From Datisca glomerata (Eukaryota > Streptophyta > Magnoliopsida > Cucurbitales > Datiscaceae): DNA of 64,000 nt. This document shows positions 35,701 through 47,202 of this stretch, piece after piece (the stretch's first letter is position 1; every line of letters starts with the position of its first letter). The position numbers were made by a program, and so were the translations under genes. A model generated the notes under the pieces. The model did no database searches and was not told the origin of the DNA. It was given only the letters and a program-made list of their open reading frames with translations. The stretch spans positions 1,083,524 to 1,147,523 of the forward strand of contig QANY01013855.1 in the NCBI GenBank assembly GCA_003255025.1, in the 5' to 3' direction.

Positions 35701-37200
35701 GCAGACTTAGACAACTGGCTAGGACTAGAAATTAGAAAACTGATAAACTTAGTAAACTGGTATCATTGTGGAGAAGAAGTTGACATGTGAAAGCTACAGC
35801 TTTAGTTCCCTCATGTTCAATAGCTCATAGATCCCATCTTAAGCCTCCATCTAAGAAGAATAATCCCTGTTAATTTTTCCTTCACAAATAGTAAAAAGAG
35901 TGAAACTCAACAAATACAAGGTTATCTTGGCAAAATTTAGTGACACTGATTATCTTTTTTACAATATTAAGTACTCTAAGAACAAACTTGAGGTTTAAAG
36001 GATATAAACATGTATTTAAGCTACCAGTACCAGTGTGAGTTACGCTCAGTTGTCACCATTTCCAACTGTGAGGGTATCACCACCTTGGTATTCATTAATG
36101 AAGCTAAGTTTGTTCAAGTCTACAATGACATGATGAGTGACACTACTGTCAGCAAACTAGGGTCCATCGGATCCAGCTTTTGATCTTGCCACGTTAGAAG
36201 TGGGAGTTTGGGTGAGGTTCTGATAAGGCATATGATTGAAGTTTTAACCATAGTAACCGGTGAAGCCTTGTCCATGCACAAAATTAGCTTGAGTAGTGAC
36301 TTGGTATCCTCTATCAAACCTATACTAGCAACTTGTTGTAGTGTGGCCTGGTTTATTGCACACTTGACAGGTTACTCTGTCAGAGGAGTTCCTTCTTTGT
36401 CTACCTCTTATTCTTCCCCCTCTAAAATTGTTTTAGTTTCTCCATGAGTTGTTAAAGTTTGTTTGTGACCACTGTGATTTTTGACCATTTCTTTTTTGAG
36501 TTTGTGGGTTAAAATTCCATGAGCTTTGAGCTAAGTAAGCACTCTCTTTCATTGAAGCTTTTTTTTTTTCTGAATTTAGTTTAGCTAGCCTAGTCTCATG
36601 TATCATCAATATAGACTTAACCTCTTATATGGTTAAGTTATCAGGCCTAGAGGTTAAATTGACTACTACAAGGTCAGAATAAAATGGAATTCCATTCAAA
36701 ATATGCAAAATCAAGTCCTGATCACTAATATGATCACCAACAACCAACATATTGTCACTTATCCCCCTCATTGCATCAAAGTAATCAATTACTGACTTGT
36801 TTTATTTTGTAGTGTTGTACAATGAGTTATTGAGCTCAAGAAGCTTAACTCTTTATCTGTTAGCAAATGACCTCTCCAGAGTATACCAGAGACTTCTTGA
36901 GGTTTCGTATTTTGAAGCACAGAACCTAGAACACGATCACTCATTGTCGATCTAAGCCAACTAAGTAGTAATTGTTCCTGTTTGAGCCACTAAACATAAG
37001 ATGGGTTGAGGATATCATCATCTAAATCTTGAAATGTTCGAGATTCTACATTCATTATGTAATGTGTGAGCCCATGATCGATAATGGCAAGAACCACTTG
37101 AGATTTCTAGAGGATATAATTTTCTCTATCTAATTTTATCGACAAAGTTGATAAGAGTGTATTAGCAAAAGGCTTAGCTCAATAGGCTGCCTCTATACCT
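35701..37200 (-). pseudogene. Copia 2 gag with intact CCHC knuckle
   Basis: At 36328-36369 the minus strand reads CQVCNKPGHTTTSC, a perfect C-x2-C-x4-H-x4-C nucleocapsid knuckle. Upstream to about 37200 are worn gag (retrotransposon gag/UBN2-like) pieces in several frames. Gag would package the element RNA. Frame breaks make it a pseudogene. Confidence 0.65.
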
Positions 37201-37260
37201 TTTCAATAGAGTCTCTGTTTTGTGAGCTCGTTTCAAGAGACACCATTTTTGGCTTTGTAA

Positions 37261-37272
37261 GCTCTGATACTA
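37261..37272 (-). other. Primer binding site of copia 2
   Basis: The minus strand reads TAGTATCAGAGC, one base different from the tRNA-iMet complement TGGTATCAGAGC. It directly adjoins the 5' LTR. Confidence 0.75.
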
Positions 37273-37639
37273 AGAAAGAATAGATGGAGAAGAAGGCAAC
37301 TGTAACTTCTTCGATTTCAGTAATAAAAGTAAGACATGCTACATCCTTAATGACAACGCTACTTATATATAAGCTAAGATAATAAGCAAGGTTACCGAGC
37401 TAATGCTTAAGCTAAAAGAGATTAATGAGAGATTAGTTGGGCATTAGTTAAAAGGTAAATTAGTGACAATCATGAGCAATCATGAGAGAATAATTTATGT
37501 AACTGAATGTTGACGTGTCTATATAAGGTGGTCATGCTAGCTCACTCTATCCAATTCCACACGTGAAGTATGATGAAAGAGAGGGTGATGTGACTGTTGA
37601 GTCAGCATGAGGAGAAGTATTCCCTAACTAACTATAACA
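37273..37639 (-). repeat. 5' LTR of copia 2, about 367 bp
   Basis: On the minus strand it starts TGTTATAG at 37639 and ends next to the primer binding site. A TATA-like TTATATAGA lies near 37518-37527. Short length fits small copia LTRs. With no second LTR the limits rest on the primer site and the TG start only. Confidence 0.6.
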
Positions 37640-38180
37640 TATTGTGACAAATGCTCACGCATTCGTTATACAATTGTGCATGGTCGTAAAAAACACATTC
37701 ACGAAAGGAAAATTGGTTCCAATGGCAATAACTCTTGCCGTTGTGGTACAGATCGTTGTTGTCACAATGTCAAATACTCATGTTGGGTACTATCTTGGAC
37801 CATCATAAAAAACACATTCACAATGAGTAAATTTGTTCACATGACAACAATTACTCTTGTCAACGTGATAAATTAAATATTTCATGAAGTCATGTAACTG
37901 AACTGTTTTGAAAGGTACAAAGAATTTTTTGTTTTAGTAAAATCTTTATTTTAAGAAAACACTATCGTGAAAATGAACATTGTGAAAGATATAGTACTGA
38001 TCTTTCCATGTGAATTTTCTTATGTAAACATGTAAACTAAACACATTTTGATTAGTTTTTATTGGACACTACAGTAAAAGATAACTTTTATATATCACAC
38101 ATAGATACAACGAGGACTAGTTAAAAGAGAGATCAAAATTTGGTCAATCCCTGGAGCCATATGAGAAATTGTTAGGTCTA
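37640..38180. other. Intergenic DNA
   Basis: No domain or RNA gene visible. A short imperfect direct repeat (aaaacacattcac, 37689 and 37809) occurs. Confidence 0.4.
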
Positions 38181-38990
38181 TCAATCACAATATAGTCGGG
38201 GTCCACATTCTTCAAATCTGATATGTTGATTCAAATCAGAGCGGTCTTGATATGTTGAACACTAAAATAAAAAAAGTAAACTTACCACAATCAGAACGGT
38301 ATTCTTAATATTATTATTTATTTATTGTTTAAATTTAATCAAAACAGATCTTAGCCGTTAATATTTTAATCTAATAGACACGACTACCCGCCACAATGTG
38401 GCTGATATTCTTAATGGGTCAACTGGCCACAATGTGGCCTGAGCCCCACATTCTTTAAATCTGGTCCGTTGATTCAAATCTAAACGGTCCTGATCTCTTT
38501 AACACGATATTCAAAAAAATAAACTTATTAGATCTTAGCCATTAAATTAAATCAGAATAGATCTTAACCATTAAATTACATCAGAATAGATCTTAGCCAT
38601 TAAATTAAATCATAATGTGAGCAGTAGTCTTAATAATTTCTCGAGCCATAGGGCCTTTGCAACAGCACTACTATTTGTCACAATTTTCCTCTCAGCTAAC
38701 TATTAGTGTAGAACTCTTTCAGTTGTGTCATACGTGAGAGTACTTATATTATAGCCCAAATTGAAGATAAATTATTCAAAATACCGGCTACAATGTGACA
38801 TGGGTCTCACATTATAAAAATCTGGTCTGTTAATTTAAATTTGAACAGTTCTGATCTATTGAACACGAAAATCAAAAAAATATACTTATTTTTTATTTAT
38901 TTTTAAATTAAATTAAAAAATATTTAACTGTATAAATTTTAATTCAATGACTACGATTACCGGTCACAATGTACCTGTATTTTGAATCAT
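38181..38990. repeat. Three dispersed copies of a about 200-bp repeat
   Basis: Three related segments start near 38185, 38395 and 38785. Each has CACAATGTGGCC-like sequence, then CCACATTCTTTAAATCTGGT, GTTGATTCAAATC and CGGTCCTGATCT. They have diverged. The arrangement suggests old local duplication of an unnamed non-coding repeat. Confidence 0.65.
38531..38617 (+). repeat. 29-bp tandem repeat, three copies
   Basis: GATCTTAGCCATTAAATTAA with the tail atcagaata is repeated at 38531, 38560 and 38589, with one to four differences between units. Confidence 0.9.
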
Positions 38991-40365
38991 TTCTCTAAAT
39001 TGACTCAAATCAACAATGCAAAAATTTGCTTAAAAAACAACGCAAAAATTATGGTAACGGAATCTAACACATAGATTTCAGGGCTAATTAGATGAGGACA
39101 AGTATGATAGTAGAAAGCCAATAACCTTACCTCGTTCATCTAAAACTAAAAGTAAAGAATAAAACATATATATTGGATCTAAATCCAGATGCAACAGTAA
39201 GCACTTTTCTGTCAAAAACTAACTGCTCCCCACCTCTTTGGGAACATTTGGCTTGTTTTCATATGATTTGTCCTTAAATTACAGAATGTTTGCTCTTTTA
39301 ATCCTAGCATCTTTGCTTGGTGGATTGAAAAATTAAATCTCATATAAATTAAAATATTTTATGGGTTAAAAATATTTGTTAGGATAACCCTCAACTTATA
39401 AGTTATTTTTCGTATATAAGTTAATTTTCATGATTTTAACAGAATAATATAGTCAATTCAATACGATTGATCTCATATTATGTTTTCAAATGACAAAAAC
39501 GATGTTAAAAATCGGCAAGTACATTACGAGAGATGTTGAAGAAATAATCAAATATTAGATGAAAATATGTCTTGATCAAAAAATATAAGTTTAGAGACAT
39601 GAATGATTACTTTGTGTGGGACAATTTATCTTATTTTTTAGTTGTTTGATCAGATTTGAACAACTAAAATATTGTCAAGCTAAAAAAACAAGAACAAAGT
39701 TTTAGTCGGACGAACTAGATGGGCCGAACTGCACAACCGTAGAGAGTCCTCTTCCCTTCATAGAATGTTGTACTTTATTCCTTCTATCGTAAGTAAGACG
39801 CTTCTTTCTTTTATTTTCTTCTCTTTCTCTTGGTTTCAAAAGGGTAATGCCAAAAGGTTTAGGTGAACTTAGCACAATGCCTTCATTAATTTTTGTTCCC
39901 ACAGCAGAACGTTCTCAGGCCATGTTTGTAATATACAATGATTTAATATTCTATTTTTTCAAATTTCGTAAGATAGTGTTATATTGTATAAACAATTTTT
40001 TTTCACATTTATTACATGAGTGTACTTTTACTTCTTTCTACGCAGCATTATTCAATATCAACAGTAACATTGGACATACTCCAAACTTAAAATTATTTTT
40101 ATAATTTTCAGCACCATCTTTTTATTTCAGAGTAATTTCAAATTTAATGTTCATAATTAAAATAAAGTATCCTGTTAATAAATAAGCATTTAAAAGGATT
40201 AAGTGTACCAACCCAGTAATAGAATAATAGATATGAACAACTACAAAATTCAGATGCAAATCTGAATGATTTAATCCCTTTTGGCATTTGGTTTATTTCT
40301 TTACTTCAATTTTGGCACATGTTGCCTACTTGTTATTATTTAATTTTACACAATTCAATTTCCTC
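38991..40365. other. AT-rich DNA upstream of the MYB gene
   Basis: No gene is supported. Distal regulatory sequence of the MYB gene may lie here, but I see no element that I can assign with confidence. Confidence 0.4.
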
Positions 40366-40373
40366 TATAAAAA
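40366..40373 (+). promoter_or_regulatory. TATA box of the MYB gene
   Basis: TATAAAAA lies 96 bp before the MYB start codon, which predicts transcription starting near 40400 and a short 5' leader of about 60 bases that ends in a GAGAGAGAGA tract. It is the best TATA match in the region. Confidence 0.6.
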
Positions 40374-40461
40374 TCACTATTCATTTTCAGCAATACTAAT
40401 TCATTTCAGACATAGACTTTTAGAGTGAGGGGGAGAGAGAGAGAAATTTTTTCTTCCAAAA

Positions 40462-41498
40462 ATGGGTAGAAGTCCTTCTTCGGAAAAAGCAGGATTAAGC
40501 AGAGGAGCTTGGTCTGCTCAGGAAGATAGAATTCTCATTGATTATATAAAGAATCATGGTGAGGGAAAATGGGGGAAAATTGCAAAGGAAACAGGTGTGT
40601 AATGTAATCTCTCTGATGATTTTTAAGCACAAGTTATCTTTTTAATTTTCCTCTGATAATTTTTTTTTTAATTTTAAAGTTTTTATTTGATGCAGGTTTA
40701 AAAAGATGTGGAAAAAGTTGTAGGCTTAGGTGGTTGAATTATCTTAGACCTGATATTAAAAGAGGAAATATTGCAGAAGATGAAGAAGATCTCATCATTA
40801 GGCTTCATAAACTCGTTGGCAACAGGTAATTTAGATTTCCGATTCATTTCTTTGGTTATGGTCCTGTCTGGTCCGTGATTTAAAATAAATTATTAGGAAA
40901 AATTAACATTAGAAACTACTTGTTTTCCCCCAAAAAAAAATGTACCGGAAAAATGTTTCTTAATTATAAATTTTTTTTTTCAAAAACATAAAAAACTAAA
41001 AAAGTTTCTACCAAAGTTTTAATTTCGCCCAAAATTAATTCTATATTTTGTGTATTTAAAAGATGGTCGTTGATAGCTGGGAGAATACCAGGTCGAACAG
41101 ACAATGAGATAAAGAATTACTGGAACTCAACTTTAAAAAGAAAATTGCAAGCTAATCACCAAAAACAACCCGAAATTCAACTCAAATCCACCAAGGAGAC
41201 AGTGTTTCAACCTTGCTTGGAAGAACAAGTTGAGCCTAATACGTTAGCAGAAGCATCGTCGACCGAAGCTGGGGCCGAGAAAATGGAGGCAATATCAGAT
41301 TCTCGAGACGAGGTTTTGCTCACTGAGACCAAAAATGATGAGACATCATGGAATTTTGTTATGGATCTAAATGAATTTTTGCATACTGAGTTTTCAGAAT
41401 TATGTGAGTTTAGCAACATGGGTTTTAGAGACTGTAACAATGGAAACAAAGATGAGTCATCCCCTTTCTATTCAGAGGATGATCCTCTTTTTATTTGA
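40462..41498 (+). CDS. R2R3-MYB transcription factor, TT2/MYBPA2-like
   Basis: Three exons (40462-40594, 40696-40825, 41063-41498) joined by GT-AG introns of 101 and 237 bp give a 232-residue protein. The introns sit at the standard R2R3-MYB places: codon 45 after base 1 and codon 88 after base 2. R2 has Trp 17, 37 and 57; R3 has Ile70, Trp89 and Trp108. The bHLH-interaction signature [DE]Lx2[RK]x3Lx6Lx3R is complete from Asp76 to Arg95. Such MYBs act in the nucleus with bHLH and WD40 partners to switch on flavonoid genes. The MYB domain looks closest to subgroup 5 (TT2/MYBPA2), inferred from memory. No anthocyanin-type KPRPR motif is seen. The N-terminus has MGRSPSS where relatives have MGRSPCC. 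The acidic C-terminus ends SEDDPLFI. No stop or frameshift is present. Confidence 0.93.
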
Positions 41499-42503
41499 GG
41501 AATTGCCTAAGAATTGGGAAAATATGATTAAGAATTTGGTGTATGCTTGTCATTTTTACATTAACTTAGACTCTACAATCACATGAGTGTTGGCGTGAGA
41601 CTGACTTATTTGTTCCGGTCAAGCTCGTCAAATATATGTAAAATTATTAATGTAGGCCGCCCCCTTTAACAAATTTCATTTCGAGTTTTGTTAATGCTAC
41701 TAGTTTTGAAGGAATTTCAGATTCTCTATTGATAATTAGATCTACTATGGACTGTACATATTAAGTTGATGCATCACCCACTATTAAATTGAATAAAATT
41801 TGTATCATTATCTTCTTCCTTCAACTCGTGACCTTCATGGATTGAGAATAATAAAAACTATTGATGCATCTCGTGAATAGCATTTGTTTTGATCATAGGG
41901 AAAAAATAATAAAATGTTGCTAGAGTGCGTAATGCCTCCACATTATATCGCCTTTTTTTGGAATGGATCTCATATAATTTAATGCAGACCAACTTAAAAA
42001 AATATTATCCTACTAGAGATATTATGATGAACTGGGATTTGGACATCTTCTTGTTGGGAATAAAACACGGTTATGTTGTGTTGATTGGAGTTGTTGGTTT
42101 ATATTTCAATCACTCAAATCAATTTTGCACAGATTTTAAAGATTTTGACTTTTTGTTATACCATCTGTGTTATCATGATCTAAGTTCAATGGGTTAGATT
42201 GACCGGGACTTTTCTTATTATGAAAAGTAAGAGAGGACCTTAATTTGATGAAGTGTACTCCAAAAAGTTTAATGAGCCCATATCTACAAATGTTAGATTT
42301 GGGTTCTCTCATTTTAGATGCTAACGTGCATGAGAGAATGTTTTTAAATCTAAAAGCAATGATTTCACTTTCAACGCTTGTTATACAAGAACGACATCCT
42401 CCCGTTTTCAAACTCCCGGGACCGAAAGCCTAAAAAATTAGTGGTCAAACTACATGTAACAAAACTTAAATCCTAAAAAAATAACGCTTCAAGTAAAAGG
42501 AAG
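41499..42503. other. 3' flank of the MYB gene and intergenic DNA
   Basis: AATAAA occurs at 41792-41797 and is a plausible polyadenylation signal about 295 bp after the stop. From 41900 to 42450 there is non-coding DNA that matches nothing I know. It ends at the copia 3 LTR. Confidence 0.45.
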
Positions 42504-43384
42504 TGTTGTGCAATAGCTACTGAAAATAGTTCAGATAAATCTACCATGTCTAGCTATATCTAAAATAGAACACAAATACACTAAAGAAGATCCATATATG
42601 AGGAAGACAAGATTTATAATGGTTCAACCAAATTGGTTTACGTCCACTGTGAGCTACTGTTATATTGTGATATCACAGAAATTACAACGATCCTTGAGTA
42701 CATTGTGTTTACAAGAATCAAAGCTTGCTCTTATACAGAAAACTTCCTGAATCAAGCAATCCCTAACTTTGTCTCCCTGGTTCATCACCTTTGTGAGCAA
42801 TGCTCTCCCTCTCTCTAATTCTCATACATTCTTATACTGACCCACGAGCTCTCTGTCATTTAATTTTTCATCCACCCTTTGGCCAAGCTAGACCAATCAT
42901 GATACTCTCTAACCAACTTTGCTTAGGTGGGAAAACTAATAAAATAGTGGGAGAGTATCAAGGAATAATACACGTGTGCCAAGCACGTAGAAATGGAAAT
43001 TAAAGAAACCAACATTCCTGTAACGCCACATCATTTCCCATGTTGTAGAGTCATCAATCCCACAAGAAGTAACATATTCCCCTTTGAAATTGATAGCCAG
43101 ACACATCTGTGACTAGTTGAAGTTGACAACTGGGTGGGAGAAATTCACTAACACTACTAGGCTTTGTGGGGTAACTAGCAGGCCATGTTGATGGGCTAAA
43201 GAAAAACACACACCTACTAAATACTCTTCTATCAGCAGAAACATACACCCATTAAATACTCTTCTATCAGCAATCATTGAACCAAATAGCCAACTCTTTT
43301 AGATAATAATGGAAGTTTATATGCTCTAAATAATAGCATATTCCTTCGTTTCAGTACTGATATTTTCTGTTATTGTGAGAGTCA
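42504..43384 (-). repeat. 3' LTR of copia 3
   Basis: It ends (minus strand) in GCACAACA at 42504 and starts near 43384. It carries an extra 35-bp tandem duplication (TAAATACTCTTCTATCAGCA at 43218 and 43253) absent from the 5' LTR. Just inside lies a purine-rich AAGGTGGAGAAATA (minus strand, about 43395-43410), the likely polypurine tract. Confidence 0.82.
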
Positions 43385-43463
43385 TCAATCAAGATATTTC
43401 TCCACCTTGACTCTAGTAGAAATTAAACATTCATCTTTCATCTAGTAGCTCAACTCCCTCATC

Positions 43464-44900
43464 TTAGTTCTGGTTACAACGTACCTGTACTAAGTTCATG
43501 CAGTGAAGGTACTTAGTGACTGGTACCACCTTTGTAGCCATATCTGCATGGTTATGTGCAGTTGAAATTTTCTCCATCTTCACAGTACCATTAGACATCA
43601 CATCTCTAACAAAATGAAGTCTCACATTTATATGTTTTGTTCTTTCATGGTGAACTGGATTTTTGGAAAGGTGTATTGCACTTTGACTGTCACAAAAGAC
43701 TCTTTGTATACAAACATGAGTACCCAGCTCTGTGAGCATTCCATTCACCCAAATTGCTTCTTTAATACAGCCAGTAAGAGCAATATACCCAGACTCAATA
43801 GTTGATAGTGCTACAATTGATTGGAGTTGTGATTTCCAACTAATGCAACCTCCACTTAAGGTGAAAATATAACATGTACTTGATCTTTTCTTGTCTAAGT
43901 CACTTGCATAGTCTGCATCTACATAAGCTTTGATTTGAAAATTGATTCTCTTCTAATCTTTTGTATAGAAGACCAACCTCACTAGATCTTTTTAAGTATC
44001 TCAGTAACCACTTTACTACTTCCCAATGTGCTCTCCCTGGGTTTACCATGTGCCTTCTAACAACACTCACTGATTGAGCAATATAGAGTCTTGTGTATAC
44101 CATTGCATACATTACACTACCCACAACACTAGCACAAGGTACCTTACCCATATGTTTCTTTTCATCCTTTTCTTTTGGACACAGAACAATAGAAAACTTA
44201 AAGTGAGAAGCCAAGGGAATATATACTAGTTTAGCATCTGTGATGCCAAACCTGTTGATCACTCTTTCTAGCTACCCCTTTTGAGATAAGAATAACACTC
44301 TAGATCCTTTATTTATATAGATATCCATCTCTAGAATTTTATGTGCCTTACCTAGGTCCTTCATGTCAAATTCAGATATAAGAAGCCTCTTCAAATGTTC
44401 AATTTGCAAAGTATTTGTGCTAGCCAGTAACATATCATTAACATACAACAATAAGTAGACACTATCTCTGTGATTTGAACCTTTGAAATATACACAATTG
44501 TCATGAGAGAATCTGTGAAAATCATTTCCAGTGATAAATGTGCCAAACCTTTTATACCATTATCTTGGAGATTGTTTAAGTCCATACAATGACTTCTTGA
44601 GCAAACAAACATGTTCCTCCTTACCAGGTACCTTGAAACCATCAGGTTGGCTCATGTAAATTGTCTCTATGAGCTCCCCATGAAGGAAAGTTATTTTGTC
44701 ATCCAACTGTTCAAGTTCGATCTAAAAAGCAACAACTAGAGACAAAATTATCCTAATTGAGGCATGTCTTACAACTAGTGAGAATACCCCATTGTATTCA
44801 ACCCCTTCCCTCTAAGTGAAGCCCTTAACAACTAATCTTGCCTTATACCTAATCTCAACTTCATTTGTTCCTTGTTTTTTCTTATAAACTCATTTGCACC
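43464..44900 (-). pseudogene. Copia 3 RT and RNase H, broken
   Basis: RNase H appears in 43464-43748 as VFCDSQSAIHLSKNPVHHER followed by TKHINVRLHFVRD, with DMATK where relatives have DM(L/F)TK. Further upstream are VVGSVMYAMVYTR and WEVVKWLLRYLKRSSEVGLL (43900-44262). RT pieces lie at 44391-44880, including DLNN and LLMICYWLAQILCKLNI, the region of the worn catalytic box. Frame changes separate the parts. Confidence 0.8.
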
Positions 44901-45098
44901 CAACCATGTTTTGATTTTCTGGTTTCTGAACAAGTATCCATTGCTCTTTTCCACTTAGTTGGGTCTACACTGCTGATAACTTGGTGATAGTTCATAGGTT
45001 CTACTCCACACTCCTCCATTGTTGTATTCAGAGCATATGCCATACCTTTGAGGTGTTTTTGACTGTCTTTTTTATCTATCTCTAGCTAAAAGATAGTC

Positions 45099-45800
45099 CT
45101 ACAAGTCATCATGTTCTTCCATATTATGTTCAGTATGGTTTTGTTCTTTTTCCGTTTGGGCATTTACATGGACAAAATCTGAGCTAAGTGATGGCTCCAC
45201 CTCAAACTGAACTTTCTCCCTTTCTTGACCAGTTTCCTGAACTTGAGCTACTGGTTGTATTCCTGGGAGTTCATCTTCTTTGAATGTCACATCTCTACTG
45301 ATAATGGTTTTGAATACACTTCCCATTTCTAATATTGTTATGTTCATTCTCTCAGCCAACCCATTCTGTTGTGGAGTACCAACAATTATTTTGTGTCTCT
45401 CAATTCTTTCTTCTTTGTAGAAGGAATTGAAATCCTCATTTAGGTATTCAACTCCATTATCTGTCCTAAGCTTCTTTACTTTCATTCCTGATTACTTCTT
45501 AGCTAGAAACTTTCATTCCTTGAACTTGATCAGTGCCTCATTTGTATTCTTCATAAAGTACAACCATACTTTTCTAGAATAGTGATCTATGATAGTCATG
45601 AAGTACATGTTGCTAGCATGAGAAGAAACTCTAGCAGGCCCTCACACATCTGAGTGAACATAATCTAATGTTCCCTTTGAGGTAAGAGTTCCAGTATTAA
45701 ACTTCAGCCCTGTTTGCTTACCTATTATGCAATGTTCATAGAATTTAAGACTACTAATGTTGTCTCCACATAAGAGTCCCCTGCTTGCATAACTCTTTGA
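45099..45800 (-). pseudogene. Copia 3 integrase core
   Basis: The frame from 45485 downward reads KVKKLRTDNGVEYLNEDFNS and then GTPQQNGLAERMN. These carry the second Asp (TDNG) and the catalytic Glu (LAERMN) of the copia D-D-35-E integrase. The first Asp region (45500-45790) is in other frames. Integration would take place in the nucleus. Confidence 0.8.
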
Positions 45801-45801
45801 G

Positions 45802-46434
45802 TCATCTCTCACTGACATGTCCCAACCTCATGTGCCACACACTGGTTTTATCTTGAGTTCCTTGTGCTCTAATAACAGCTGAACCAATGACTGTGCTTCC
45901 CACAAGGCTATACAATCCATTTTGCTTAATACCCTTCATAACTGCCATGATACCCTTTAAGACATTGAGTACCCCTCTTTCACCTTTGAAACTGTATCCA
46001 ACTTCATCAAGCGTACTTAAAGATACCAAGTTTCTTTTTAATTCAAAAACTAATTTCACCTCACGCAATACTCTGATCTGACCATTAAATATCCTGAAAG
46101 ACACAAAACCAATGCCTGTCACCTTAAATGATACATTATTGCCCATTAGAACTCTACCCTCATCTCCATACTTTAGACTTGTGAAGAGTTCTTTCTTAGG
46201 ACACATATGGTAAGTACATCCTGAGTCCATGATCCATTCATCATTGAACTCTTTAATAGACAGAACAAGTACATCTGTACTTTCATAGCCATCAGAGACC
46301 ATAGTAATATCTCCATCCTTCTGGTTCTTCAATGCCATTTTGTTCTTTCTTTCAGGGCAATCTCGTTTGAAATGACCCTCTTTATAATAGACAAAACACT
46401 TCATGCCTCTAGCCTTGGACTTTGATTTTGACAT
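45802..46434 (-). pseudogene. Copia 3 nucleocapsid, protease and GAG-pre-integrase block
   Basis: This is the longest open piece of the element, about 210 residues. A knuckle-like CFVYYKEGHFKRDC has lost its second Cys (Tyr instead). The aspartic protease motif is present as WIMDSGCTYHMCPKKELF. It ends in SVWHMRLGHVSER, the GAG-pre-integrase start. Open length suggests that purifying selection or youth once protected it, but flanking frames are broken. Confidence 0.82.
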
Positions 46435-47150
46435 TCCTTTGCTCTTCTGCCCATTATCCCTCTTCTCAAACCTCCCTCTTACTGTCAGTCCCTCTCCACT
46501 TGTATGTTTCTTCTATGCTCTTAACTCCATCTCCTTTGATCTCAAAGCACCAAGTACATCTTCAAGAGATAATGAATCCCTACTATACTTGATTGCAGCC
46601 TTAAGATCCTTATAAGAATCTGACAATGAGTTCAAGACAATTATGGCTTGATTCTCATCACTTAGAGCCTCATTGATTCTCATCACTTGAAGCCTTATTC
46701 GAATCAAGATTTACCAACTCAATGTTCAATTTAGTAAATTCATGTCTTCTAGGGACTTTGATTGGTCCATCTTAAAACTAAACAGCTATTCTTTAAGATA
46801 AATCTTACCAGAAAGAGATTTAGTCATATAGAGAGACTCCAATTTGATCTAGACCTTAGCAATAATGTCTTCATCATTTATCTACCGAACTACATTATCT
46901 GCATGATTAAGAAAAATCATACTATAGTCAGTCTCCACCATTTCTTATCTTTCCTCAGCTGACAGAGTAGTAGGTAGGTCTTTCTCCCCTCCAAGTGCCT
47001 TAGCACATTTCTGTTGAACTTGAAGGTCCCCCCATCTTCTTCCTCCAAATACTGAAGTCTCCTTTACCATTAAACCTCTCTTTTTAAAATCTTGTAGACA
47101 TCACTGACTAGATTTACTTTCACTGAACTTTGATACTCAGAAAACTATAA
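46435..47150 (-). pseudogene. Copia 3 gag, broken
   Basis: The segment 46513-46707 reads ALSDENQAIIVLNSLSDSYK and YSRDSLSLEDVLGALRSKEM, typical of the UBN2 gag domain. The N-terminal gag between 46710 and 47150 is only partly readable. Confidence 0.7.
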
Positions 47151-47185
47151 AAAAAATAACGCAATGACTCGAGCTAAACCTGGAT

Positions 47186-47197
47186 GCTCTGATACCA
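47186..47197 (-). other. Primer binding site (tRNA-iMet) of copia 3
   Basis: The minus strand reads TGGTATCAGAGC, an exact match to the expected initiator tRNA-Met complement, five bases inside the 5' LTR end. Confidence 0.88.
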
Positions 47198-47202
47198 AAT
47201 AT

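Larger units (their letters stand above)
33690..37639 (-). mobile_element. Ty1/copia retrotransposon 2, lacking 3' LTR
   Basis: Minus-strand order is 5' LTR (37273-37639), primer binding site, gag with intact CCHC knuckle, GAG-pre-integrase, RT and RNase H. The sequence ends soon after the RNase H C-terminus near 33690, and no second LTR was found, so the 3' end is deleted. Many stops and frame shifts are present. Confidence 0.8.

Noticed and set aside
39702..39902. 66-residue minus-strand frame upstream of the MYB gene
   Set aside because: No recognisable domain, no promoter or splice context.
42136..42433. Overlapping frames of 60-90 residues on both strands
   Set aside because: No family resemblance, and frames on both strands cover the same DNA, suggesting chance.
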